The notes under the pieces are model-generated. The model did no database searches and was not told the DNA's origin. It saw only the letters and a list, made by a program, of their open reading frames with translations. Positions 1 to 5,203 of a stretch of DNA of 7,500 nucleotides are shown in pieces (position 1 is the first letter of the stretch; every line of letters starts with the position of its first letter). The stretch comes from an uncultured Clostridia bacterium. GTDB lineage: Bacteria; Bacillota; Clostridia; Christensenellales; Borkfalkiaceae. The position numbers were made by a program, and so were the translations under genes. The stretch covers positions 1 through 7,500 of the forward strand of contig CAKQSC010000049.1 of assembly GCA_934271725.1 (NCBI GenBank). Direction: 5' to 3'.

Positions 1-434
1 AACATATCTACGAACAAAAGTCCGCTTGCAACCGACGGGATTATCACGGGAAGATAAAACAACGTTCTGTAAACGGTTATTCCCCTGACTTTAAAGTTCG
101 CGACCTGCGCAAGCGCAAAACCCAGCGCGAGGTTTAACGGTATAGACACAACCGCGTATATCAGCGTGTTTGTTATTACTTTCCACGTATCGGGATCGAC
201 TGTAAAAATCAATTCGTAATTCTTAAACCATATAAAATGCTCTTGATTGAACAAATCGTAATCGGTAAAACTGAAATACAACGACTGTACCGCCGGGTAA
301 TAAGTAAACAGCAACACGCCTATTATGACGGGCGAGGCAAACAGCACGCCCGTCAGAAACTTCGTAAGTTCGCGTTTCCTTTTATATTTTCTGTTAGGAT
401 CTACGCTTTTTTCGACTTTCGTTGATGCTCTCAT
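1..434 (-). CDS. Carbohydrate ABC transporter permease, MalF/UgpA type (partial, C-terminal part beyond window)
   Basis: This is the membrane subunit of a binding-protein-dependent sugar importer. Only about the first 144 residues are in the window; the reading frame runs open off the left edge. Translated by hand, it starts MRASTKVEKSVDPN, has a basic cytoplasmic tail, then a first membrane helix around residues 27-48 followed by YYPAVQSLYFSFTDYD, the typical N-terminal signature of MalF/UgpA/MsmF permeases (binding-protein-dependent transport inner membrane component family). A second helix lies near residues 84-107 and a third begins in YRTLFYLPVIIPSVASG. The EAA coupling loop would lie outside the window. 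The ATG at 434-432 is 9 bases after the binding-protein stop codon; an AAGGA ribosome site (445-441) overlaps that stop, indicating translational coupling in one operon. A MalG-type partner permease is expected further left. The substrate cannot be told from this fragment. Confidence 0.92.
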   Translation of the reverse strand, partial: MRASTKVEKSVDPNRKYKRKRELTKFLTGVLFASPVIIGVLLFTYYPAVQSLYFSFTDYDLFNQEHFIWFKNYELIFTVDPDTWKVITNTLIYAVVSIPLNLALGFALAQVANFKVRGITVYRTLFYLPVIIPSVASGLLFVDM

Positions 435-443
435 TATATTTCC

Positions 444-1832
444 TTACATCTTGATATATCTGTTAATGGATTTTACGCAACTCTTCATTGCCGTAGCGTA
501 ATCCGTTCCTCCGCAGTAAGAAGAAATGAGTTGGGTTATCGCCTTGCTTATGTTGGAAGCGTGTTTGGGTTTCTGTTTCGCCGTATAAGTCGTATAGCAG
601 TTCCAGTCGGGTTGACCGTCCGCTCCGCTGTTAAACGTATACGCGGACATATTGCAGTTTTCAAACCCTTTACCCCAGTGGTTTTCGGGGTTGGTGTAAT
701 CCGCCATATCTTTTCTTACGGGGACGTAGTTGGAACCGCTGTCCGCCATGACGTTCTGCCCGTCTTTGGAAAGAAGAACTTTAAGGAATTGCCATGCGAG
801 ATCTCTGTTATCAGAACCGCTGTAAACGGAATAGCCCGCCGCTCCGCAACCTATTTTTTCGTTACCCTCGAATACGGGCATAGTAACCACGTCGTAGAAC
901 TCCTCTACTTTCTGCCCCGTATAATATTTTTGAAGGTCGGAGGTTATGATAGACGAAGCCTGAGAGTGGAACAAAATACAACCTTTGTTCGCCGTCATTC
1001 CCGCCTGCTCTACCGAGATGGGCGCAACGTATCTGTTATCGATCAAAGATTTCATAAACGCCAACGCGTTTTCGGTGTTTTTGCTGTCGAGCGTAACGTT
1101 TCCGTTATCGTCGAAATAGGTGGCTCCCTTTGCTTCAAAAATCGGGTTGTAAACCGCTTCCCACGTAATGTAAGAATCCGCAAGGTAATAGCCCTCTTTT
1201 CCGTTTGCGTCGTACCACGCGCGGAGAGTGTCGCATACCGTAAAGAAATCGTCCCACGTCCAACCGTTTCTGACAAGACTCATATCGACGCCCGCAGCCG
1301 TAAATATCGCTTTGTTGTAATGGCAAACGACTCTGTCCGCCGAACGCGGTATCATATACTGCGCGCCGTCGAACTTTTCCTGTCCCATTTTGAAATAAGA
1401 TTCATAGTAGTCGTTTATATCGAAATCGCTTTCGGAATCTTCTTTTTCCGCGTTGAGATAGGGATCGAGATTCAACAAAATCCCCTTGTCGCTAAGCGTG
1501 AACATATCGAACGTATTGTTAATGAATATATCCGGCATATTGTTCGCGCTTGCCCACGAAGCGTAAGTCGAACTTATTGCGCCCGAGAACGGAACTATCT
1601 CTACTTTTACGTTAGGATATTGCTTTTTGAAAAGCGCGCCGAGATCGGATATTATCTTTTTCTCTTTATCGTAGTTTTCGCAAGCCACCCTTAAAGTAGC
1701 CGTGGTTTGCGTATCGGGATGAAGATTTACTTCGTAATCGTCCGTATTGCCGTTTCCGCCACCGCTTTTACCGCAACCGGCAAATCCCATGACGAACAAT
1801 ACGCACAATAAAATGCAAATTATTTTTTTCAT
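444..1832 (-). CDS. Extracellular sugar-binding lipoprotein of an ABC transporter (family 1 solute-binding protein)
   Basis: This captures a carbohydrate outside the cell and delivers it to the membrane permease encoded just downstream. The 462-residue product begins with a lipoprotein signal peptide: MKK, a hydrophobic core, and lipobox FAGC with the acylated cysteine at residue 20, followed by a Gly/Ser/Asn-rich linker. The mature part starts with a strand like TATLRVACENYDKE and then KKQYPNVKVEIVPF and NNMPDIFINN, the usual N-lobe pattern of the SBP_bac_1 (UgpB/MalE-like) family; the length fits that family. The central GCGAAGYSVYSGSDNRDLAWQFLKVLLS stretch (split here by function, not by gap) is the conserved C-lobe region. 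The ATG at 1832 is preceded by GGAGGA (1846-1841) with 8-base spacing. No ATPase gene is nearby, as is common when a shared MsmK/MsmX-type ATPase serves several importers. Sugar specificity is unknown. Confidence 0.93.
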   Translation of the reverse strand: MKKIICILLCVLFVMGFAGCGKSGGGNGNTDDYEVNLHPDTQTTATLRVACENYDKEKKIISDLGALFKKQYPNVKVEIVPFSGAISSTYASWASANNMPDIFINNTFDMFTLSDKGILLNLDPYLNAEKEDSESDFDINDYYESYFKMGQEKFDGAQYMIPRSADRVVCHYNKAIFTAAGVDMSLVRNGWTWDDFFTVCDTLRAWYDANGKEGYYLADSYITWEAVYNPIFEAKGATYFDDNGNVTLDSKNTENALAFMKSLIDNRYVAPISVEQAGMTANKGCILFHSQASSIITSDLQKYYTGQKVEEFYDVVTMPVFEGNEKIGCGAAGYSVYSGSDNRDLAWQFLKVLLSKDGQNVMADSGSNYVPVRKDMADYTNPENHWGKGFENCNMSAYTFNSGADGQPDWNCYTTYTAKQKPKHASNISKAITQLISSYCGGTDYATAMKSCVKSINRYIKM

Positions 1833-1952
1833 TCAATTCGTCCTCCGAACTTATTTTTTCCGATTTTAAGTCGTTTTTACTCTATAATCGGTTGATAACT
1901 TTTTATACCTTTATATTATCTGCGTTTATCCGCTTTTTATCTACGAAAAGAA

Positions 1953-1981
1953 ATTATTGCAATTTACGCGGGTAAATCTTA
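1953..1981 (-). promoter_or_regulatory. Candidate promoter of the sugar ABC operon (uncertain)
   Basis: On the minus strand the sequence TGCAATAAT (1961-1953) is an extended -10 element (TGn plus a 5/6 match to TATAAT). The 17-base-distant -35 position (TAAGAT) is poor. The LacI-type operator at 1962-1977 would sit in the spacer, which suits repression. An alternative is GATAAT (1920-1915) with TAGATA (1943-1938) 17 bases upstream, placing the operator upstream of the promoter. The sequence does not decide between them. The leader would be roughly 75-115 bases. Confidence 0.35.
1962..1977. promoter_or_regulatory. LacI-family operator upstream of the sugar ABC operon
   Basis: ATTTACGCGGGTAAAT is a 16-base palindrome broken only at one symmetric base pair, with the central CG step typical of LacI-family operators. 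The same core, TTTACnCGnGTAAA, including a GCAA flank on the same side, occurs at 3115-3130 in front of the lacI-type gene. Two copies of such a palindrome placed upstream of the regulator and of the adjacent transporter strongly suggest binding by that regulator; the binding itself is inferred. Confidence 0.75.
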
Positions 1982-1983
1982 TT

Positions 1984-2009
1984 AAAAAATTACAAAATCG
2001 TCGATTTTG
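1984..2009 (-). terminator. Candidate rho-independent terminator after the lacI-type gene
   Basis: CAAAATCGTCGATTTTG (1993-2009) is a perfect odd-length palindrome. Read on the minus strand it is followed by TAATTTTTT, so it resembles a weak, AT-rich intrinsic terminator between the repressor gene and the sugar operon. The stem is short and AT-rich, so function is uncertain; the inverted repeats at 2040-2076 may contribute. Confidence 0.35.
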
Positions 2010-2039
2010 CTTTTTAATTTTTGCTTTTAAAGAGTTGTT

Positions 2040-2076
2040 TTTCTCTTGCACCGCAAGAGAAACGGGGTACCCCGTT
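2040..2076. repeat. Tandem inverted repeats downstream of the lacI-type gene
   Basis: Two adjoining dyads: TTTCTCTTGC (2040-2049) and GCAAGAGAAA (2053-2062) form a perfect 10-bp stem with a 3-base loop, and AACGGGGTACCCCGTT (2061-2076) is a perfect 16-base palindrome overlapping it by two bases. They begin 13 bases after the repressor stop codon. On the minus strand the second dyad is followed by TCTCTT, so it could act as a terminator; on the plus strand it is followed by a T-rich run. The role is not settled. Confidence 0.6.
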
Positions 2077-2088
2077 AATTTTTACTTT

Positions 2089-3096
2089 TTATTTTCGGTT
2101 ATTCTCGGCGACGCTTTCTCTGAACACCGCTTTCGCCGTTACGACGTAAACGTTATCCGAATAGTCCGTTCCGTTTTGCATACAATCTATAATTCTTCTT
2201 CCGATTTCCGTGCCGTAATCTTCTTTATCGAAAGAAATGCTCGAAAGAGAAGGAACGTAATCTCTCGACAAAATTATATCGTCGCAACCTATAACGGAAA
2301 CGTCTTTCGGACATTCCAGCCCCAACTCTTTAAGCGCGCGTATTGCGCCGAAAGATGCCAGATCGTTCATTACGAACAATGCGGTTATTTCCGGGTGAGC
2401 GGTCATAAGCCGTTTTGTCAGAACGTAACCCGTTTCGCCCGCTTCTCTGTTAAAATCGTCGTTAAACAATATATAATCTTCGTTTTCGTCGAATCCGAAA
2501 TCTTTACGCTTGGAAGAAAAAGTCATTCCCCTTTCGTCCGCGTAAAAACGAGGCGCGTCTATGATGCTTACGTAACCGACTTTTTTATGCCCCAGCGACT
2601 GCAATTTCGCCATGTGGTCAAGCATCGCCCCTATTACGTCGTGATGTACTTCTATATTGCTTACGTTGGCAAAGTTGACAAGAATGGTGCCTCTGCTTTT
2701 AAGCGAATTGAGCAACTCTTCCGAATATACGTTTGACGAAAAGTTGACGAGCGCGTCGAACTGTCTTTCGCCCAGAAACCTGCAAACGGTGTTAGCCCCC
2801 TCTTTAAAGTCGAACACCGTCATCATAAACCCGTGAGCGGTAACGTATTTGCCGATGTATTTTACTATCTCCATATGATATGGATTTGTAAACTCGTTTA
2901 TGATTACCCCTATGTGATAAGACAACCCGAGAGAAAGACTCCTTGCCGTGTGGTTGGGAAAATAATTAAGTTGTTTCGCCGCCGAGCGAACCCTGTCGGC
3001 TTTGTCCTTTGAAACGTTCAGTCTGTTCGACAGCACGTTTGAAACGGTTGCAACCGAAACGCCCGCTAACTTCGCAACGTCTTTTCTTGTTGTCAT
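2089..3096 (-). CDS. LacI-family transcriptional repressor of the sugar transporter
   Basis: A 335-residue sugar-responsive DNA-binding regulator of normal LacI/GalR length. Residues 5-23 (KDVAKLAGVSVATVSNVLS) are the helix-turn-helix; the second DNA-binding helix region ends in LNYFPNHTARSLSLG, where the hinge leucine (L54) is the residue that in this family inserts into the central CG step of the operator. The periplasmic-binding-like effector domain spans about residues 60-330, starting HIGVIINEFTNPYHMEIV, with FVMNDLASFGAIRALKELGL (239-260 region) and VSVIGCDDI as conserved ligand-lobe motifs. The ATG at 3096 has AGAAGG at 3107-3102 with 5-base spacing. The gene lies upstream of the transporter operon on the same strand; matching operators precede both, so autoregulation plus control of the transporter is likely. 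It is probably a repressor released by the transported sugar or a product of it; the effector is unknown. Confidence 0.93.
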   Translation of the reverse strand: MTTRKDVAKLAGVSVATVSNVLSNRLNVSKDKADRVRSAAKQLNYFPNHTARSLSLGLSYHIGVIINEFTNPYHMEIVKYIGKYVTAHGFMMTVFDFKEGANTVCRFLGERQFDALVNFSSNVYSEELLNSLKSRGTILVNFANVSNIEVHHDVIGAMLDHMAKLQSLGHKKVGYVSIIDAPRFYADERGMTFSSKRKDFGFDENEDYILFNDDFNREAGETGYVLTKRLMTAHPEITALFVMNDLASFGAIRALKELGLECPKDVSVIGCDDIILSRDYVPSLSSISFDKEDYGTEIGRRIIDCMQNGTDYSDNVYVVTAKAVFRESVAENNRK

Positions 3097-3114
3097 TTTT
3101 ACCTTCTTTTGGCA

Positions 3115-3130
3115 ATTTACCCGAGTAAAA
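3115..3130. promoter_or_regulatory. LacI-family operator in the leader of the lacI-type gene
   Basis: ATTTACCCGAGTAAAA contains the palindromic core TTTACnCGnGTAAA shared with the site at 1962-1977. It starts about 8 bases downstream of the predicted transcription start and ends 18 bases before the start codon, so a bound repressor would block early transcription. This is the expected position for negative autoregulation. Confidence 0.75.
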
Positions 3131-3144
3131 TTATTTACAACCTT

Positions 3145-3173
3145 ATATTAACACAGCAAAAACGGGTTGTCAA
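3145..3173 (-). promoter_or_regulatory. Promoter of the lacI-type gene
   Basis: On the minus strand there is a perfect TTGACA (3173-3168), a 17-base spacer and TAATAT (3150-3145) preceded by TGTGT, giving an extended -10. Immediately upstream of the -35 box lie A/T tracts (about 3176-3204) resembling an UP element. Predicted transcription start is near 3138, leaving a leader of about 40 bases that contains the operator and the ribosome site. Confidence 0.75.
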
Positions 3174-3224
3174 TACCTTTTTTAAAAATATTTTATTTTT
3201 TTTATTCCGACTTAAAACGTAAAC

Positions 3225-3260
3225 AAAAAGACCTTTTTCAGGAAAGTCAAAGGTCTTTTT
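3225..3260. terminator. Rho-independent terminator after the HAD phosphatase gene
   Basis: AAAAAGACCTTT (3225-3236) pairs perfectly with AAAGGTCTTTTT (3249-3260) around a 12-base loop. On the minus strand the stem ends in a run of T, about 20 bases past the phosphatase stop codon. The A/T tails on both sides make it able to work in either direction, but only the minus strand has a gene leading into it. Confidence 0.85.
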
Positions 3261-3280
3261 ACTCTATAATATATTCTGTT

Positions 3281-3937
3281 TCAAATAACGTAATCGGTAA
3301 GTTCGGCAACCGTTTTCGCAACGAAAATCGCGCCCGCCGTTTCGAGTTCTTGCAGATTTCCGTAGCCGAACAGAACTCCCGCGCCGTCGACGCCCGCTTT
3401 TTTCGCGCCTATTATATCGTGCTTTCTGTCGCCTATCATAAGAACGGATTTTTTGTCCGTAACGTCGCAATTTTCCAAAACGTAGTTTATGACTTCCGCC
3501 TTATCGACTCTCGATTCGTCTATCGTAGCACCGCCGATAAACTCGAAATATTTCGCCATGCCGAAATGTTCCGCTATTTTTCTTGCGAACTTTTCCGGCT
3601 TGGAAGTGGCTATCATAAGCCGTTTGCCCCTCTCTTTAAGCGTTTGAAGCATTTCAAATACGCCTTCTATCGGTTTATTTTCTTTCCAACCCTTTTCTTC
3701 AAAATATTCTCTGAAATAGATTATGCCGTCGGCACATTGTTGCGGTGTAAAACCGTAATATTCCCTATACGCGTCTTTAAGAGGCGGACCGATAAACTTG
3801 TAAAGTTCCTTTTTGTCGGTTACTTCTATGCCGAACTTTTTCAAGGCGTATTGTATAGCGTTGGTAATTCCCTCGGCAGGATCGGTAAGCGTTCCGTCAA
3901 GGTCGAACAAAATGACCGGATATTTTTTCATAATCAT
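3281..3937 (-). CDS. HAD-superfamily phosphatase (phosphoglycolate phosphatase-like)
   Basis: A cytoplasmic Mg-dependent phosphatase of the Gph/PpaX branch of the haloacid dehalogenase superfamily. From the first ATG it has 218 residues. Motif I is FDLDGTLTD with nucleophile D12 and acid/base D14; motif II is the T111-S112 pair in MIATSKP; motif III is K146 in DKAEVI; motif IV is MIGDRKHD with D170 and D174. The helical cap lies between about residues 20 and 95 and includes FIGPPL, common in this subgroup, whose members hydrolyse phosphoglycolate, pyrophosphate, nucleotides or other small phosphate esters; the substrate is not predictable here. Two start codons compete, 3937 and 3931. A TATAAT ends only 4 bases before the first ATG, which favours 3931 (MKKYPVILFDLDG) with a leader of 3-4 bases. 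No ribosome site is visible before either. It seems to be a single-gene unit closed by the hairpin at 3225-3260. Confidence 0.93.
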   Translation of the reverse strand: MIMKKYPVILFDLDGTLTDPAEGITNAIQYALKKFGIEVTDKKELYKFIGPPLKDAYREYYGFTPQQCADGIIYFREYFEEKGWKENKPIEGVFEMLQTLKERGKRLMIATSKPEKFARKIAEHFGMAKYFEFIGGATIDESRVDKAEVINYVLENCDVTDKKSVLMIGDRKHDIIGAKKAGVDGAGVLFGYGNLQELETAGAIFVAKTVAELTDYVI

Positions 3938-3941
3938 ATAT

Positions 3942-3976
3942 ATTATACCACAACAACCGCTTAAAACGCAATTAAA
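3942..3976 (-). promoter_or_regulatory. Extended -10 promoter of the HAD phosphatase gene, near-leaderless
   Basis: On the minus strand TGTGGTATAAT has a perfect TATAAT at 3947-3942 with the TGn extension. The -35 region is weak; TTGCGT 18 bases upstream is the best candidate. Normal spacing places the transcription start around 3934-3936, at or inside the first ATG, so the message would have essentially no leader. Confidence 0.6.
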
Positions 3977-4014
3977 AGTTGTAAAACTATTTGTATAAAA
4001 TACCTTTCAAACAG

Positions 4015-4043
4015 TTGATAATTTATTTCGTTTGTGTTAAAAT
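4015..4043 (+). promoter_or_regulatory. Promoter of the tRNA-Gly/tRNA-Pro unit
   Basis: TTGATA (4015-4020), a 17-base spacer and TAAAAT (4038-4043) preceded by TGTGT (extended -10). Predicted start is near 4050, about 6 bases before the first tRNA. Both hexamers match consensus at 5 of 6 positions. Confidence 0.7.
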
Positions 4044-4055
4044 GGTTAATGCCTT

Positions 4056-4129
4056 GCAGGTGTGGTTCAATGGTAGAACTTCGGCTTCCCAAGCCGACGA
4101 CACGGGTCCGATTCCCGCCACCTGCTCCA
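4056..4129 (+). tRNA. tRNA-Gly, anticodon CCC
   Basis: It folds as a complete cloverleaf: acceptor GCAGGTG / CACCTGC, D stem GTTC / GAAC with loop AATGGTA (G18-G19 present), anticodon stem TCGGC / GCCGA with loop TTCCCAA (anticodon CCC at 4088-4090), a 4-base variable region, and T stem ACGGG / CCCGC. The discriminator is T, as expected for bacterial glycine tRNA, followed by an encoded CCA (4127-4129). It reads GGG codons. Two oddities: the T loop is TCCGATT, with C where T55 is almost invariant, and the outermost T-stem pair 49-65 is an A-C mismatch. It shares promoter and terminator with the tRNA-Pro 15 bases downstream. Confidence 0.95.
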
Positions 4130-4144
4130 CACATATTACCGTTA

Positions 4145-4220
4145 CGAGGTGTAGCGCAGTTGGTAGCGCGCTTGGTTCGGGACCAAGAGGTCGTGAGTTC
4201 GAGTCTCGTCACCTCGACCA
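4145..4220 (+). tRNA. tRNA-Pro, anticodon CGG
   Basis: Cloverleaf with acceptor CGAGGTG / CACCTCG, D arm GCGC / GCGC, anticodon stem CTTGG / CCAAG with loop TTCGGGA (anticodon CGG at 4178-4180), T arm with the standard TTCGAGT loop, discriminator A and encoded CCA (4218-4220). It reads CCG codons. The unpaired-first C of CGAGGTG at position 1 is the usual bacterial proline tRNA start base, and G37 is the normal target of TrmD in proline tRNAs. It is cotranscribed with the tRNA-Gly and followed at once by a terminator. Confidence 0.96.
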
Positions 4221-4253
4221 AAAAAAGGTTTGATTTTTTATCGGACCTTTTTT
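4221..4253 (+). terminator. Rho-independent terminator of the tRNA unit
   Basis: AAAAAAGGT (4221-4229) pairs with ACCTTTTTT (4245-4253) around a loop that can add two G-T pairs. It begins immediately after the CCA of the tRNA-Pro, and the right arm supplies the T run. Confidence 0.75.
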
Positions 4254-4304
4254 CTTTGTCAAAAATACCTTCTTTTTAATATAATGTATAATCCGTCGTT
4301 TTTA

Positions 4305-4333
4305 TTTGCATTTATTTTTCGTTGTGATATAAT
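4305..4333 (+). promoter_or_regulatory. Extended -10 promoter of the cysteine operon, predicted leaderless
   Basis: TGTGATATAAT carries a perfect TATAAT at 4328-4333 with the TGn extension; the -35 is a 4/6 match, TTTGCA at 4305-4310, with 17-base spacing. The canonical transcription start, seven bases past the -10 box, is base 4340, which is the A of the cysK start codon. No ribosome site fits, since only six bases separate the box from the ATG. Confidence 0.65.
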
Positions 4334-4339
4334 TAGGGT

Positions 4340-5203
4340 ATGAAAGTTATCAGACTTGAAAAAATCGAAAAGATTTATAACGTAAAAAACGAACTGTACG
4401 CCCTTATCGGCGGAGAAAACCCGACGGGTTCGATTAAAGACGTAACCGTATACGGAATGCTTTGCGAATACAAAAAAGCGGGCAGACTTACGCAAGGAAC
4501 CACCGTTATAGAAGCGACGAGCGGTAACACGGGCATAAGCCTTTCTTACTATCAGAAAGAGTTCGGCTATAAAGCGGTTATCGTTATGCCGAAATCGATG
4601 TCGGTAGAAAGGCGAAACAAAATAGCGAAATACGGCGCAGAACTCTTTCTTGTCGACGGCGGAATGAAGGAATGTGAAAAGACCGCGGAAGAATTATGCG
4701 AAAAAACGGAAAACTCTTTCGTATTCTCTCAATTCGATTGTCCTTACAATCCGCTTGCCCACTATACGGTAACGGCTCCCTTGATATACAAAACCGCTCC
4801 CGACACGGATATTTTCATTGCGGGCATAGGTACGGGCGGTACGATTACGGGTTGCGCAAGGTATCTTAAAGAAAAAAACGGCGAAATCAAAATCGTCGGG
4901 GCAGAGCCGTTTGAATCGCCTCTTCTTACAAAAGGATACGCTTCTTCGCACCTCATTCAGGGCATCGGCGCAAACTTCGTTCCGAAAATACTCGATACAT
5001 CTCTTATAGACTACGTTGCGGACGTTAAAGGAGAAGACGCTATAAATATCGCCAAAATCATACGTAAAGAAGAAAACCTCGACGTAGGTTACTCTTCCGG
5101 AGCGAGCCTTGCCGGAGCAATCGATTATTTAAAAAGAACGAACGCGAAAAACAAAAAGGTCGTAGTAGTATTTCCCGACAAAGGAGACAGGTATTCATGG
5201 TAG
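4340..5203 (+). CDS. cysK: Cysteine synthase, O-acetylserine sulfhydrylase (PLP-dependent)
   Basis: It joins O-acetylserine and sulfide to make cysteine in the cytoplasm. The 287-residue protein is a fold-type II PLP enzyme: the PLP lysine is K33 in NPTGSIKDV, the substrate-binding loop is EATSGNTG (58-65), the phosphate-binding loop is GIGTGGT (162-168), the PLP-ring serine lies in YSSGAS (251-256), and the end PDKGDRY matches the family's C-terminal PDxGxRY. It is somewhat shorter than usual (about 300-310): the N-terminal stretch that normally contains IGNTPL is missing, and the protein begins at the equivalent of the LVRL strand. The start is firm because TAG lies in frame immediately upstream (4334-4336) and the promoter predicts transcription starting on this ATG. 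The arginine usual after SxKD is V35 here. The overlapping serine acetyltransferase supports cysteine synthesis over CysM or cystathionine synthase roles. Confidence 0.92.
   Translation: MKVIRLEKIEKIYNVKNELYALIGGENPTGSIKDVTVYGMLCEYKKAGRLTQGTTVIEATSGNTGISLSYYQKEFGYKAVIVMPKSMSVERRNKIAKYGAELFLVDGGMKECEKTAEELCEKTENSFVFSQFDCPYNPLAHYTVTAPLIYKTAPDTDIFIAGIGTGGTITGCARYLKEKNGEIKIVGAEPFESPLLTKGYASSHLIQGIGANFVPKILDTSLIDYVADVKGEDAINIAKIIRKEENLDVGYSSGASLAGAIDYLKRTNAKNKKVVVVFPDKGDRYSW

Noticed and set aside
531..1694. Long plus-strand open frame of 387 codons opposite the sugar-binding protein gene
   Set aside because: It is antisense to a clear lipoprotein gene, its translation is rich in Arg, Val and Phe with no domain, and no ribosome site precedes it. 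It arises from the codon usage of the real gene.
1962..1977. Catabolite control (cre) site
   Set aside because: The sequence does not match the CcpA consensus pattern WTGNAANCGNWNNCW; it matches the site before the local lacI-type gene far better, so a dedicated operator is the simpler reading.
1957..2736. Plus-strand open frame of 259 codons opposite the lacI-type gene
   Set aside because: Antisense shadow: the translation is low in complexity, rich in Phe, Arg and Tyr, and the real LacI gene lies on the other strand. Its start falls in the operator region without a ribosome site.
3167..3964. Plus-strand open frame of 265 codons opposite the HAD phosphatase gene
   Set aside because: Antisense shadow crossing a terminator hairpin and the lacI promoter; no recognisable domain.
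4056..4220. tRNA genes as an integration site for a mobile element
   Set aside because: No integrase gene and no repeated tRNA 3' end is seen nearby; both tRNAs are followed by normal housekeeping genes.
3991..4279. Short open frames over the tRNA genes on both strands
   Set aside because: They are translations of tRNA sequence of the kind often misannotated as proteins; the two cloverleaf folds explain the region.
4254..4339. Possible riboswitch or T-box leader before the cysteine operon
   Set aside because: Only about 86 bases separate the tRNA terminator from cysK, they are AT-rich with no conserved leader structure, and the best promoter starts transcription at the ATG.
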